64,000 nucleotides of DNA from Tetracladium setigerum. Taxonomy: Eukaryota > Ascomycota > Leotiomycetes > Helotiales. The stretch lies in assembly GCA_031472005.1 (NCBI GenBank), contig PZJY01000010.1, positions 1,798,001 to 1,862,000 of the forward strand, read 5' to 3'. Positions 21,960 to 32,380 of this stretch are shown piece after piece. Within the stretch, counting starts at the first letter, position 1, and each line of letters begins with the position of its first letter. The position numbers and the translations under genes are program-made. The notes beneath the pieces are model-generated. The model ran no database searches and was not told where the DNA came from. It was given only the letters and a program-made list of their open reading frames with translations.

Positions 21960-23366
21960 TCAAAGGAACATGACCGAAGAAACGACTGAAGCACCCATGA
22001 CCCAAGTCAGAATCGAGGGAAGCCCAACTCCAGTTGCAAAAGTAACTGCTCCCGACGTTCCATTCTTCCCCACCTTAGCAGCTTCCGCAAGGAACGTATC
22101 CTCATCCACACGAATACATCCAGTGATGTCGGTGAGTTCTTTCGGACATGTAACACGTTGATATTCGACCCTGAAACATCCAAAAAAGATTAGCCAAATC
22201 CCTTATAGCCTTAGAATTGTGCAAAAAATAACAGTGAATATTTTTGTAATGTCCGTCAATTGACTGCTTCGATAGCAAAAAATAGTCAAAAGGATTTTTC
22301 CGAACCGGGGAATTGAACCCCGGTCTCCGGCAATTACTCGTTATTAATGAGAAGCCGAAATGCTAACCACTACACCAGTTCGGATGTTGCTTGTTATGGG
22401 AAGAGTTGGGTTGTATCAATATAAGAGTCAGGTTTTGCGGTGGATGAAAACGAAAAAAAATCTGCACGGCTTGGCACACCCCACCACCCCCTTCGCGAGC
22501 AAATAACTTCAAAGTAAAACGTGCACGGAGAGGTTCAACGATTGAAATGAAAATGTTACTTACATAGGTGCTTGTGCATCCTTAAACCAGTCGAATCGCC
22601 ATTTGCATCCGGGTTGTAAAAGTGTTGGTAAGTTGTCACACTCATCTAGTTTACTCAACCCAATTTCCAGCTGGCCGAATGTAGAGTTTGGGACGTTATA
22701 TTGAGTCGCACACGCGCCTGCATAACTGGTATTTCCACCTGGAATCTATAGATTCAAAAAATCAGATTTCAATGTACTTTCTCTGTGCCCATCGGGGAAA
22801 ACAAGCACATACCGCAAACGTGAAGATATTCTGATCTTGCATCTCATAATCGGTGTTATGAGCCTGCACGATCATCGTCTTGCCAGCGACTGGTCCGGTG
22901 GTAAATTTCAACTGGTAACATCCACAGCACCAATCCTTTTCAAAATTGTTCTTCATGAATGCGCCGACGAAACCGTAGGAGAATGTGTCGTTGACGGCCC
23001 ATGGCGAATTGTTGGCGCATGAGTATGCGGTCCCGCCAGCCATGCATCCGGTAGTGAGTGATGAGTTCACTGAAGGCTTGTTATCAATGTCGCATGATTT
23101 CACCTGTGTTTTATGTCAGATTCTTCCTTCTAAAGAAGTAATGGTGGAAAGCGATTATCATTGATTCGACATACCGGCGAACTATTCTTAAAATCTCCAT
23201 GATCATTCCACGCACAGGACGGCTTGCAACAGTCCCAGTAACGAGTTGTAAAGGCAGAGGTCGGGCCATAGGTATCCAGCGCCGTCCCTGCAATTGCATA
23301 ATTTGGATGAAGAAGTACGAACAAAAAGAAGGCAGCAATCTGCCTAAGTAATGGGGACATCATCAT
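21960..23366 (-). CDS. GH45 (endoglucanase V-type) family protein with hydrophobic C-terminal tail
   Basis: Four exons (23366-23175, 23103-22813, 22745-22564, 22170-21960) join in phase to 291 aa. A signal peptide (about 1-26) is followed by the GH45 signature TTRYWDCCKPSCAW, with the first catalytic Asp at residue 45. Cys-rich core segments follow, then the RFDWF and VTCPKELTDITGC segments usual at the end of the catalytic domain; the last of these is only in exon 4. At the place of the second catalytic Asp (FD in an xFDxxIPGG segment) the protein reads NIFTFAIPGG, with Thr159. The final 30 residues are hydrophobic and end without a basic tail, like a GPI-anchor signal. The last intron (22171-22563) is 393 bp and contains a tRNA gene. 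GH45 enzymes cut cellulose with inversion. Confidence 0.88.
22298..22384 (-). tRNA. tRNA-Glu (CTC) with a 15-nt intron
   Basis: The 87-nt gene folds into a full cloverleaf: perfect 7-bp acceptor stem TCCGAAC/GTTCGGA with discriminator A, a D-arm with AGTGGTTA loop, an anticodon stem TCGGC/GCCGG with anticodon CTC after U33, and T-arm CGGGG TTCAATT CCCCG. A 15-nt insert follows position 37, the canonical intron site. No CCA is encoded, as in eukaryotes. T-runs lie about 10 and 20 bases downstream on the minus strand and may end transcription. It lies wholly within the last intron of the GH45-like gene, on the same strand. Confidence 0.93.
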
Positions 23367-24614
23367 GAGCCAAGATATTTTGGGGAACGTTGGAACACGG
23401 CAGTCGTCTTAGCCTGTTCAAAAATCTTTACGCGATGCGATGATTGCAAAATGTTATCACTTAATCCGGGGACTATCCACTTCTTAAAGACCCTCATTTT
23501 TGGGATGGTTGCTTCCAGAGTCGTATTACCATAGTTTCTCTGGAGGAGGCGGAACCCCCCATTCCTTTTTGAAGTCTTGGGCTTAGGCGACCGGGGACGG
23601 TTGGGTTGATGTCTTGGACGAAGTGACATGGATAAATTTCCCCACAAAACAGCCACGTTTTCTGCTGTTCGTAGAGAGAAACTTTCGGTACAACGGCTCG
23701 ATGCACCGGGTGCTGGGTTGGGTATTTAATTGGTGGAAAAGGGGACTGATATAAGAATTGAGTTGAGGTGATCGACTGCACGAAGAGCGCAACAAAGTCA
23801 ACTTTGCGAAGCTAGAGATAACTTTACCATCTTCTCTCCACATTATCCAAGCTGTATCGCCGGCCGCATCGAAAAGGGATGGCCAGTCAGACGGCGGCTG
23901 ATGATACGTACCGCTTCTGTGGCTGTGATGGTGCATATTTTACCGGTCCTTCCTGTACTTCGGAACGTAGTAATGACTCGATAGCAGCAAGTACCGGAAT
24001 TCATGTCTCTGCTCCTCCTGACCTGCGGGGTCAGGGTAATCTATTGGTTATATAATATGTCCCGTCGTATTACTATAGAGAGATTAGCCTCCTTAAATAC
24101 CTCTTCCTATATAGATTCTATAGCCTCATCCGTTACCAGCATTTAAAAGAATCCGCGTTAATATTATGCGATAGACCCAGCCAGCTTATCTTCGCAGACA
24201 AGAGAACACTACCTCGACTACCAAGTAGAAAAAAGAAAAAGTTACAAAACCGGTTTCGTTCGGGAGCCGAAAGAAGCAGCTATTTCGGCTCCTTTAGCCC
24301 GAGCCGGACATGTCTCAGCACCGCAAGATTAGAGACCAACGGCTGTCAACAATCCGGCCAAGCAAATTTCTCTCAGGTCCCGAAGTTCATGCAGCGGTTT
24401 CAAGACCAAGACATTATTCAACTCAGGGATACCCAATCATCTCCATGCTAGCGATCGCGATATACCACAACTCACGTGTGCACTCACCACTGGGACTGGT
24501 AGGAGGTCACGATAAGCGAGGAAGTTGTACGGCTGATATAGATTCATTATTCGTGGCTGTAACACTACGAGTACTACCACTGCTTTCCTGCTCGCCAGAC
24601 GTTACTTGGTTGCA
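23367..24614. other. Intergenic region with an AT-rich decayed patch
   Basis: 24040-24200 is rich in TpA and resembles RIP-affected repeat DNA, although no protein can be read from it. It ends near a hairpin (24263-24292). No gene is supported on either strand. Confidence 0.45.
24263..24292. repeat. Perfect 10-bp inverted repeat (hairpin)
   Basis: GGAGCCGAAA and TTTCGGCTCC are separated by 10 bases. This could be a relic of a transposon end; no ORF was found beside it. Confidence 0.7.
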
Positions 24615-25163
24615 CTATGATATAACCTTCATTTCGATCTTGAAAAGCTTAACCTCAAATGCGAGCAGGACCCCCTTTTCTACAACCAATCTAGCTTGTC
24701 CCACCAATGTTGTAAAGTTCAACCATCCCCATATCTTGCTGTCGGTATTCACCACCACGCTTTCCGCCACCTCCGATTCCCCAAAAAATGTATCTGACCC
24801 GGCGACATCTCCAGTAATGACGCCCAGGGTTGTCTCGTCAAACTTTACAAAGCCGGTGTTGGTGAATTTGAATATCTCCTTGGGTTCGCTTGTTGACATA
24901 GCCATCATGCTGATATTGAGTGTGAGGTAGCCGGCCTCAGCGTGTACTTGTACATAGTCGCCGCCTCCAGTGAGGATTTTAAGAGAGAGAGGCGATGATG
25001 GGTTTGGGTCGGTGTCGGAGGCGACAGATAAGATGGAGCCGCTTGTGATTTCGAACCATTGCCTGACTCCTTGTGGGGTATTGCCGCAATTCAGAGGAGG
25101 TGCTACGTTGATGCGCATATCAGCGATATGGACCAGCTTTGGTGGAGGGCCGTGGAAATTCAT
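24615..25163 (-). CDS. DUF3237 family protein
   Basis: A single exon of 182 codons. The pattern matches DUF3237: an N-terminal strand of the form INVAPPLNCGNTPQGVR, then an EITSGSI strand, a conserved GGGDYVQVHAEAGY segment and a C-terminal strand-rich half. These are small beta-barrel proteins of unknown activity that are common in fungi and bacteria. No signal peptide is visible. An alternative is an unrelated single-domain beta protein, but the order of the motifs argues for DUF3237. Confidence 0.75.
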   Translation of the reverse strand: MNFHGPPPKLVHIADMRINVAPPLNCGNTPQGVRQWFEITSGSILSVASDTDPNPSSPLSLKILTGGGDYVQVHAEAGYLTLNISMMAMSTSEPKEIFKFTNTGFVKFDETTLGVITGDVAGSDTFFGESEVAESVVVNTDSKIWGWLNFTTLVGQARLVVEKGVLLAFEVKLFKIEMKVIS

Positions 25164-25711
25164 GGTCCGTGGCGCTGGCTCTAGATGGTGGGAACTAGCT
25201 ATTTCTGTGCTGGGAGGAAAAGGCAGGAATATTCGGTAACTTTATAGGATGAAAGTCCTCTGCTTAACTTGCTAGATTGATACTGATAGTTGTATATCAC
25301 ATTGGGAGGAGACCGATTCTAGACCCAGCTGGAGTGAGTTTGGTCAAAAACACCCCACTATTTTCTCCTACTTAGGAAATTTTAGTGTGCGATCTGGCTG
25401 CAAGATATGGAATCAGCCTGCAAGAGCTGGAATAAGCGTATGAAAGATGGAATAAGCCTTTGAATCGTCGCGTAAATTCCTCGTATATGGATTTCGGCTG
25501 CAAAAAGTGGAATAATCCACCGTTACCCAATGAGCTGCAAACTAAAACGAGTCAGTGGCTTTGTTATTGAATTAACTGCCGCTGGCACATATCGCGAAAG
25601 TGCCGTGTGTATAGACTCACCTCCCTTATAAGAAAGCATTTTGACTCCCAATATTGCAATAATCAACAACATACCCGCATCACACGCAACACTGTCGAAC
25701 AACAAACAAAC
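25164..25711. other. Divergent promoter region with short repeats
   Basis: Lies between the DUF3237 gene (minus) and the MBL-fold gene (plus), so a shared promoter is possible. It contains the 20-bp repeats at 25397-25515 and a TTATAAG element near 25624. Confidence 0.5.
25397..25515. repeat. About 20-bp direct repeats, three tandem copies plus one distant copy
   Basis: Units of the form GCTGCAAGAxxTGGAATAA occur in tandem at about 25397-25460, with a further copy at about 25497-25515. Copies vary at several positions. Confidence 0.65.
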
Positions 25712-26580
25712 ATGCCAACCCAAGGCCTCACCCTGAAAGTACATGTAACGTCTGGGTTCCCCCTCGTCAATTCCGCTGGCACCTTTAGCAATGTCACGCA
25801 TTGGTCTCCCCAGTCTAGCACCTTAATTTATGGGCCAACGTCTGCGCTTCTTATCGACGTACCATTTGTCGCATCACAGGCATATGCGCTCGCGGATTGG
25901 ATAGCCGAGCAGATTCCCAATCGACAGCTCACAGCTATCTACATCACCCACGGCCATGGCGATCACTTCCTCGGTCTTTCACCAATGCTAAAGCGGTTTC
26001 CCAATGCGAGGGTTTTCGCGCTCCTGAATGTCTTCGAACACATGAAAAAGGAGGCCGATCTGGAGGCTCTGAAATACGGCTATGAGTTCCTGTTTGCAGG
26101 AGAGCTGGAGGTTGAGGATGATCTTCTGGCACGAGTGACTGTTTTGTCAACCAAGGAAGAGCAGACGATAGATCTGGATGGCAACGAAGTACATTTCATC
26201 GAGGCCGGCCAATCGGATTGTACGCATAGTACTTTCGCGCATATCCCGAGTCTGGAGGCCGTGGTAGCTGGGGATATTGTGTATAACCAGGTTCATCAGT
26301 ATGTTGTGGAAGCCAATACGAAGGAGTTGAGGGAAGCTTGGATCAGATCTATCGAGATGATAGAAGCCTTGCAACCAAAAATTGTCGTCGCAGGGCACAA
26401 ACGGGAGGGGAAGGCGACGAGGCTCACAACTGCGGGGAGACAATCAAATATCTAAGGGCATTTCAGAATGCAGTGGAAGAGAGCAAGGGACCTGAAGATC
26501 TCTTTGAGAGGATCAAATCTGGGTATCCGGACCGGGCCAATCCTGCAATCGCACAGTTGTCATCAAATGCACAGTATTGA
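25712..26580 (+). CDS. Metallo-beta-lactamase-fold hydrolase (frame broken by one missing base)
   Basis: The MBL signature HGHGDH is intact (His80, His82, Asp84, His85), preceded by an ALLIDVPF strand, and later His and Asp ligands occur in THSTFAHI, VVAGDIVYN and VVAGHK segments. This fits the zinc-dependent hydrolase-like group of small fungal and bacterial MBL proteins; the substrate is unknown. The ATG at 25712 is preferred over one 105 bases upstream because the leader part has no conserved pattern. The frame slips at a GGGG run (26407-26410): the C-terminal 57 codons lie in another frame, and one added base gives 870 nt (289 aa). The tail then has the amphipathic helix usual for the family. 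Confidence 0.85.
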
Positions 26581-27433
26581 GGGGTCTAGATGAGATTGTG
26601 GATAAGGCTACCTTCATAACACATGAAATAAAACCGCGGCCGTTGGCCATTTTTCTTTCATTCCCCTTTTCTCCGGAATGGTTTGAGTTGAGAATCATGA
26701 ATCCTGGCCGATGACATTCGCTGCATGCAAAGATATGAAGATTCATAAATAACACGTCTGGAGTCGCTTGAAAGGGACAACCGACGAAGGGCCAGCCAAG
26801 CGACGCAACACAACCCCAACACCACAAGATCGTCCCGGGGAAAACGGGCACACCTCGCAATCTCGCATTCCACCGGAGCTTCCATGGGACATTGAGATCA
26901 CGCACCAATCCTTGAAAATATCACATGGGTCACAATCCTTGTCAACAGTCCAGGTTTGTTGCGCGGTAGGGTGGTACCGAACTTTTGCTAAAATTGGCCC
27001 GAAGTGATTGGGCTGGTAAACAAAAAGCCCCCTCGCTAAATGGATCCATTCCTCCCCTCTCTAATCGACATTTAGCCTGTTCAACGCCCTTGCAATCTCC
27101 TCCAAAAAAAAGAGGCCTGCATCTTTAGCATCAGCGGAACAGGGAAGCTGTTGAAACCTGGAGCACATCGTCGTAATCCAGGTCCAAAGTGTGTATTAAG
27201 CACACCATCACCTGAACCACCATCTAACCTATCTATGGCCTGAACCTCCCCCCATCGCCACCTTTGTTTGAGGCACTCTTGGAAAAAAGAACTACACTTG
27301 TCTTACAACTCTTCGGAGTACTCCTACCACGCCTTCTCTGTGCTTTTTGTGACGAGGCGTTGGAAAATATTTTCCAACGAAAACCTACTATGCCCTCCCT
27401 CGTTGAAGGTTCGATTGTCAAGGTCCAGCTACG
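26581..27433. other. Intergenic region, no gene recognised
   Basis: Open frames at 26513-26908 (minus) and 27264-27530 (plus) lack family features. The right end is the leader of the rhodopsin-domain gene. Confidence 0.5.
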
Positions 27434-29146
27434 ATGGAACCTCCTCCAAGGCAACCTCAAGGCCCCTCCTTTCGTGATTACAGCCAGTTTCCCAAGACAT
27501 CCCCGCTTCAGCAAACTGCCTTCGCGATGATTACGGGATTACCTCTGCTGGCATCATGCTTTGTTGGGGGGCGCTTGTATGCGAGGAAGAACCTGCGACT
27601 GCCGTGGGATTGGGGTGAGTGAGTGCACTTGAAGGTGGAACAGGCTTTACTGATGATATACTTTTTTTCTTTAAAGATGATTATGTGATTTCGATTGCGG
27701 CGGTATGATGCAAGAACCCTTTAGCTTTCATGTCATGATGGGCTTGCACACCTTGCTAAATCTCGCAGGTGCTCTCGATAGCTCTGATATACCCCTCCTA
27801 CCGTGGTAGGCAAGATCCATTCATTTTTACTGGAAAGAAACTAGCAGCTGACAGATATATCAAGTTGTACAAATGTGGCATTTTGGAATCCACGTATGGT
27901 TGATTGATCCTAGGGAACTTGAGCCGAATTATGATGAATACCACAAGGTAAGATACATAGTTACATGCACAACACTTACCCAAATTTCCATATGTCTCCA
28001 ACGCCCCCACTTCGGATCTCTTTTCTCTTTTGTATAATTGTCCGCTCTTCCTCCAACTTCATTCTTAGACTCCACTTCCCCACAATCCAACTCTAATAAT
28101 ACTCCCCTTCCACAGATCCTTCTAGCATTCAACATAATCAACACTCCCATCCTCCCCCTCGTCAAAGCCTCCATCCTCCTCCTCCTCCTCAAAGTCGGCA
28201 AACTTGTCCCCACCATCCGCCGACTCCTCTACCTCCTCCTCTTCTTCATCTTCGGCGCCTGCGTCGGTCCCTGGGTAGCCATGATATTCATGTGCGCCCC
28301 GCGCTCAAACCATAAAACCTCCTCTACCATCTTCGGTGGGCAAAAATGTCTCGGCCGGCGACCGGCTGCGATTGTTTATTTGTGGTTATTGTCGGTGAAT
28401 ATATTTACGGATTTGTTGATCTTGCCGATTCCGAATGTGCTATTGTGGAGAGTCAAGAATATTTCGCTTCGGGCGAGGATGACCGTTTTCGCGGTTTCGT
28501 TGTTGATGTTGGGGTATGTAGCTCCCTACCACCATCTCAACTTTTGTGTGTTGAATGTTAGGAGGAAGAAAGCTAATTCATATTGGTGGAATTTTGCAGA
28601 GCGACAGGAATAGCCATAGCCCGTTTCGCAGAGGAACTTCAACACCAACTCAATTCCGTCGACGTCAAAGACTGGACGTATACAATCCGCTTCACACTTC
28701 ACCACGCTGAAAACAATGTTGCCATAATGCTCGCCTGCATGCCCATGCTCCGGACACTAATCCTGCAATGGCACCGTACGAATCGAAAATCGTCAGCCAA
28801 CACCACAGATGCGGTGCATAGTGGTCGTATGCAGAGGATTAGGAATAGCATCAGATTGCGGAGTTATGATGAGGAGGATGGTATGATCGATGGTGTTATT
28901 GATCCGGCGCCGTTGGAGAGGAGGGAGGCACTTTTTGAAGAGGCAATGGTGCAGATTGAGAGGGAGTTGAAAGAGGCAGAGGCCGGAGGGAAAATGGTTT
29001 TTGAGCAGGATGAGAGGACCGGGAGGATTGTGATGGTGAGGGTTGATGAGGATGTTGAGGTTGCGGTGCCGCCAAAGGTTGCGAGGCACTCGAGGGGAAA
29101 GGCGGAGCAGAGTAAACAGAGTGCTGATAGAATAGAGGCTTTTTAA
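27434..29146 (+). CDS. Fungal rhodopsin-domain (7-TM-like) integral membrane protein
   Basis: Six exons (27434-27614, 27677-27702, 27769-27805, 27865-27947, 28116-28513, 28600-29146) close in phase to 423 aa. The sequence fits the family often called 'rhodopsin domain' or PTH11-like/SAT4: a first helix near residues 28-50, the DD motif after a WDW segment, a further helix (ISIAAVLSIALIY), an HFGIHVW segment and a long hydrophobic stretch with helices in exon 5. The C-terminal 150 residues are hydrophilic with a Glu-rich tail. These membrane proteins are suspected receptors or sensors. Exon 3/4 joining (59-bp intron, branch CTGAC, CAAG acceptor) is inferred because the simple alternatives hit a stop. 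Confidence 0.78.
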
Positions 29147-29602
29147 GGGATTCCAGAACCCCCAGGAAAGGATGCGTTGGATTTTTGTTCAAGTGGATTT
29201 GGCGTTGGGGTTTGAAAATTAGCGCTGCATTTTGGATCGGGACCGGAGTTGATACACGTCGGTTTACTTGCATACCTATTTAGGTACTTACCCGTGCGAA
29301 AACCAGCAGCAGGGCAACGAGGAAGAAGGGGGATTCAGATCATTCTGGCACTACACAAATACAAAATATAATAAAATCTGTTGCAAACGTAACTCAAGTG
29401 TTCGGTCATTTCTCGCGGTACAAACAACAACCATTAACAAACCAATACCGATGGTGAGTAATATAACACAGGCAGATAATGAAGTAAATAGTCTATTAAA
29501 GCAATACGATAAAATCAGTCAAGAAGAATAACAAAGTCGCGAATATAAAACATGAACCACATAAATCTAATACATTTTTCAAGGAAATCCATCGAAGCGT
29601 CC
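29147..29602. other. Gap between convergent genes
   Basis: 3' untranslated sequence; an 87-codon frame at 29268-29531 has no support. Nothing else was seen. Confidence 0.45.
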
Positions 29603-30007
29603 TCACATCCGAACTTTGGTGGTCTCTTTCTTGATTTCGACAAATCGTCCAGACTGGAAAGTGAGCGATCTCTGTTCACATCTGTCCTTGTTTGGTACTA
29701 ATTTCAACCGCCGTGTGCCACCATCCCTGAAGAAGGCCACATCTTGCATATCCTGCTCCTCAAAGTACCCGTAGTAGAGGCAACTGGCCGAATGTGATCG
29801 CTTTCGAAATGTGCACAGCCAAATCCTCAATGCTTTGAACACCCATTGTTTATGAATCGTATCTCATTCATAATCGAAGCGGGATAGGGTTGAAGGTGTA
29901 CATTTTTCCGGACTCCCACGTTTGTCGATGCTTTTGGGGCTTTCTCGAGAGGGAGGAGTTTGCTGTTGTTGCTGAGTAGTGCCAGGTCGGAGATTGATTG
30001 TGGACAT
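29603..30007 (-). pseudogene. Small ORF with one in-frame TGA, unknown protein
   Basis: From ATG at 30007-30005 the frame runs 47 codons, meets a single TGA (29866-29864) and continues 86 codons to a TGA at 29603. The first part is Gln/Ser/Pro-rich; the second is basic and compact (WVFKALRIWLCTFRKR segment). If one gene, a CGA-to-TGA change is the simplest cause; read-through is another. The two halves in one frame could also be chance. It lies 60 bp downstream of the Clr5-TPR gene on the same strand and might be part of its 3' UTR. Confidence 0.3.
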
Positions 30008-30069
30008 ATTGACTCTGGAGAATTGATGAAGTATTGCATGGTGTGCTGAATGAGAAGGAATTCGAGTTT

Positions 30070-32380
30070 CTAGGTGTGTTCCTGGTGGGTGAAGGAGGCG
30101 TTTGACATTTCGATGTCTTTGCCAATGACTTCTTCCTCATCTTCTTCGCTAGACACTTCCCCGAGGCGCGATATTTCTGGATTCCCCTTCAGTAAGTCCT
30201 GTTCATTCCCGGTAGCTATTTCTTGAATCCATGCTACTAAATCCGTAAATTCCCCAAAAGATCTTCCATCCTTCCTTATTTCCGCGAGCGTATCCTGACA
30301 CACCGCTAAAGCTCGATGGTGCTGCCCTAATATTGAATAGCACGCCGCAAGCCTAGCATGAGCGTCTAAAGTCCACCTATTCCTAATGCCATAGAGCATC
30401 ATAAAGCCAGCAGCGCACTTCTTAAACAAATCCAAACTCTCATGAAACCTATCGAAATCATATAAGCAGTTCCCATACAAAGACATAGAAATGAAGGTGT
30501 TAGGGTGAGATTCCCCAAAGCCCTCTATCCTTCCAAGAACAACTGCTCTGAGTATCTCAACGCTCTTTTCAAGCTCGTTTTGCTCGGTCAAAAACTGTGC
30601 ATAACCTTCTAAGACTAATAGGGATGTTTCATCTGTTGTTCCAGATCGTAGATCTAAACGTCGAATAAGGTGTTCATATAATTCGGTAGTTTTAGTTATG
30701 TTGCCATGTTTAGCAATACAGTCCACATAAAGTACCAAGCTTTGGCCTTTGATTCTCCTTAAACTATTGGGGGTCTCGTCGTGAAGCTGTATGGTAGTTT
30801 GGGCAAGCCTCTCGGCAGCTGAAAACCGATTCTGAAAGAAAAAATCTATAGCAAGATTGTACATGTGTAAAACACTGTATTTATGTCTTGGTCCATTGGT
30901 GTTGATACTGATCTGAACAATCTGCCGCTGGAATCGCTCCGCCTCGTCAAGATTACCTAGAGAGTGTGCCGTGGCAGCGAGCGTTTTCATCGACTCTAAC
31001 ATCAAGCTGTGAGACGCGTGGCATAGTCTTAGGATTTTAGAGTGGAGCTTAAGTTGTCGTGTGTATGCCTCATGATACATTTCTCGCATATAAAGACAAT
31101 CATTCAGATCAACACAAGCCTCAAGAGTTTCGAGATGATCAGCGCCATAGATGCCTTCGTATATGGCGACCAATTGTTCATAAAGATGATGTGCCTTGAA
31201 AAAATCCCCTTTGTTGTAGTACGCTATCGCTAGATCATGCATGGTGGTGAACACATTTGGGTGCGTCGGCTCCATTGTCCGGACAAGCTCTCGCAACCTT
31301 TCCTCCAAGTCAAAGAGGGACGAAATCGTGAAGACCAACTCTGGAGTTGAAACAGGTTTAGACGTAGTAATATTCACGAAGGGGTAAAGCTCGTAATCTG
31401 GAGAGATTCGAGCATACTGCCCGTAGCTTCGACTGGGGAGCTCAATAAAATCTTGGTCAGAGGAAGTGGCTTTGCTAAGCGAGTGGTTGTAAGGTATAAA
31501 TTCCGTCGATTTAGACTGCAGCGGGAGTATCTCTGTATTTTCAGAAGACATTGGTTGGTTTTGAAGGTCTGATGCTGACACATTGTCCTGCTCTCCATCG
31601 CCAATCGTAGTGGTATAATTTTTGGACAGCGACATATCGGGTACATCTCTATTGTCAGGGTCGTAACCAACCACGGATAATGCCGCGAACAGGCCAGTCA
31701 GATTGGGCGAATCCTTAACTCGACAGTTTTTCCATAGGAGGTTTTGTTCGTTGAAATCGTCGTCCGAGACCACTCCAAAGGCAATGCGATCATCCATGGT
31801 CATTTCGATGGGCGAATCTGGATCTGGAGGGACAAAAGCAAGATCTATTTCATAGCTTAACGATGTGATATCAAATATAATCCAATGGACGACTGACCTT
31901 GTGACTGAGAGGGCGACAACTGCATTTCCGATACCACGACTCCTCCTAGCTCCCTTCGCCATCTCTTGAGCTTGTTTAGAGTCAGAGGGCGGTTGACTGA
32001 ATCCACTGCACTGGTCACTTGGGTACAATTAAGATTTGTCGATACAATTTGCTGAACAACTAGCCGCCGTTCCGCGATGGAGGTGTTCTTCCTCATACCC
32101 CATTTGCCACCAACTCTTCGGTCAAACTCGCGTTTTCTGAATATTCGTCAATTACCTCCGACGAAGTAAGATGTCTTACAGTGAAGACTTACGTTGGGAG
32201 AAAGCCGTACTCTTTCCTGAGAATATTCGCTACATACGGAAACGGTTTGTTCTCATCCATGTAGAGCAATTGAATCAGTTCTCTCGCTGCATTCCATTGC
32301 TCGGTCGTAATCTTGCCCTTGGCAGTTCTACCCGGGGCAGTTACGGAGTCGAACTCAGTGTCAATGATCATGAGACTCAT
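30070..32380 (-). CDS. Clr5-domain and TPR repeat protein
   Basis: Three exons (32380-32193, 32136-31898, 31823-30070) close to 726 aa. Residues about 25-85 match the Clr5 domain: TEQWNAARELIQLLYMDENKPF, an YVANILRKEYGF segment and a closing KWGMRKN. After a Ser/Asp-rich linker, about 300-680 hold TPR (Kinesin light chain-like) repeats, with blocks such as DLAIAYYNKGDFFKAHHLYEQL and HARLAACYSILGQHHRAL spaced by about 42 residues. The acidic C-terminus is EEDEEE-rich. Clr5-TPR proteins are numerous in filamentous fungi; a role in regulation or DNA/protein binding is assumed, not proven. Start is at the ATG 24 codons before the Clr5 domain. Confidence 0.85.

Noticed and set aside
10396..26410. 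Programmed ribosomal frameshifting at GAGGGG
   Set aside because: No slippery heptamer or downstream pseudoknot is evident and the other slips occur at different sequences; homopolymer loss is simpler.
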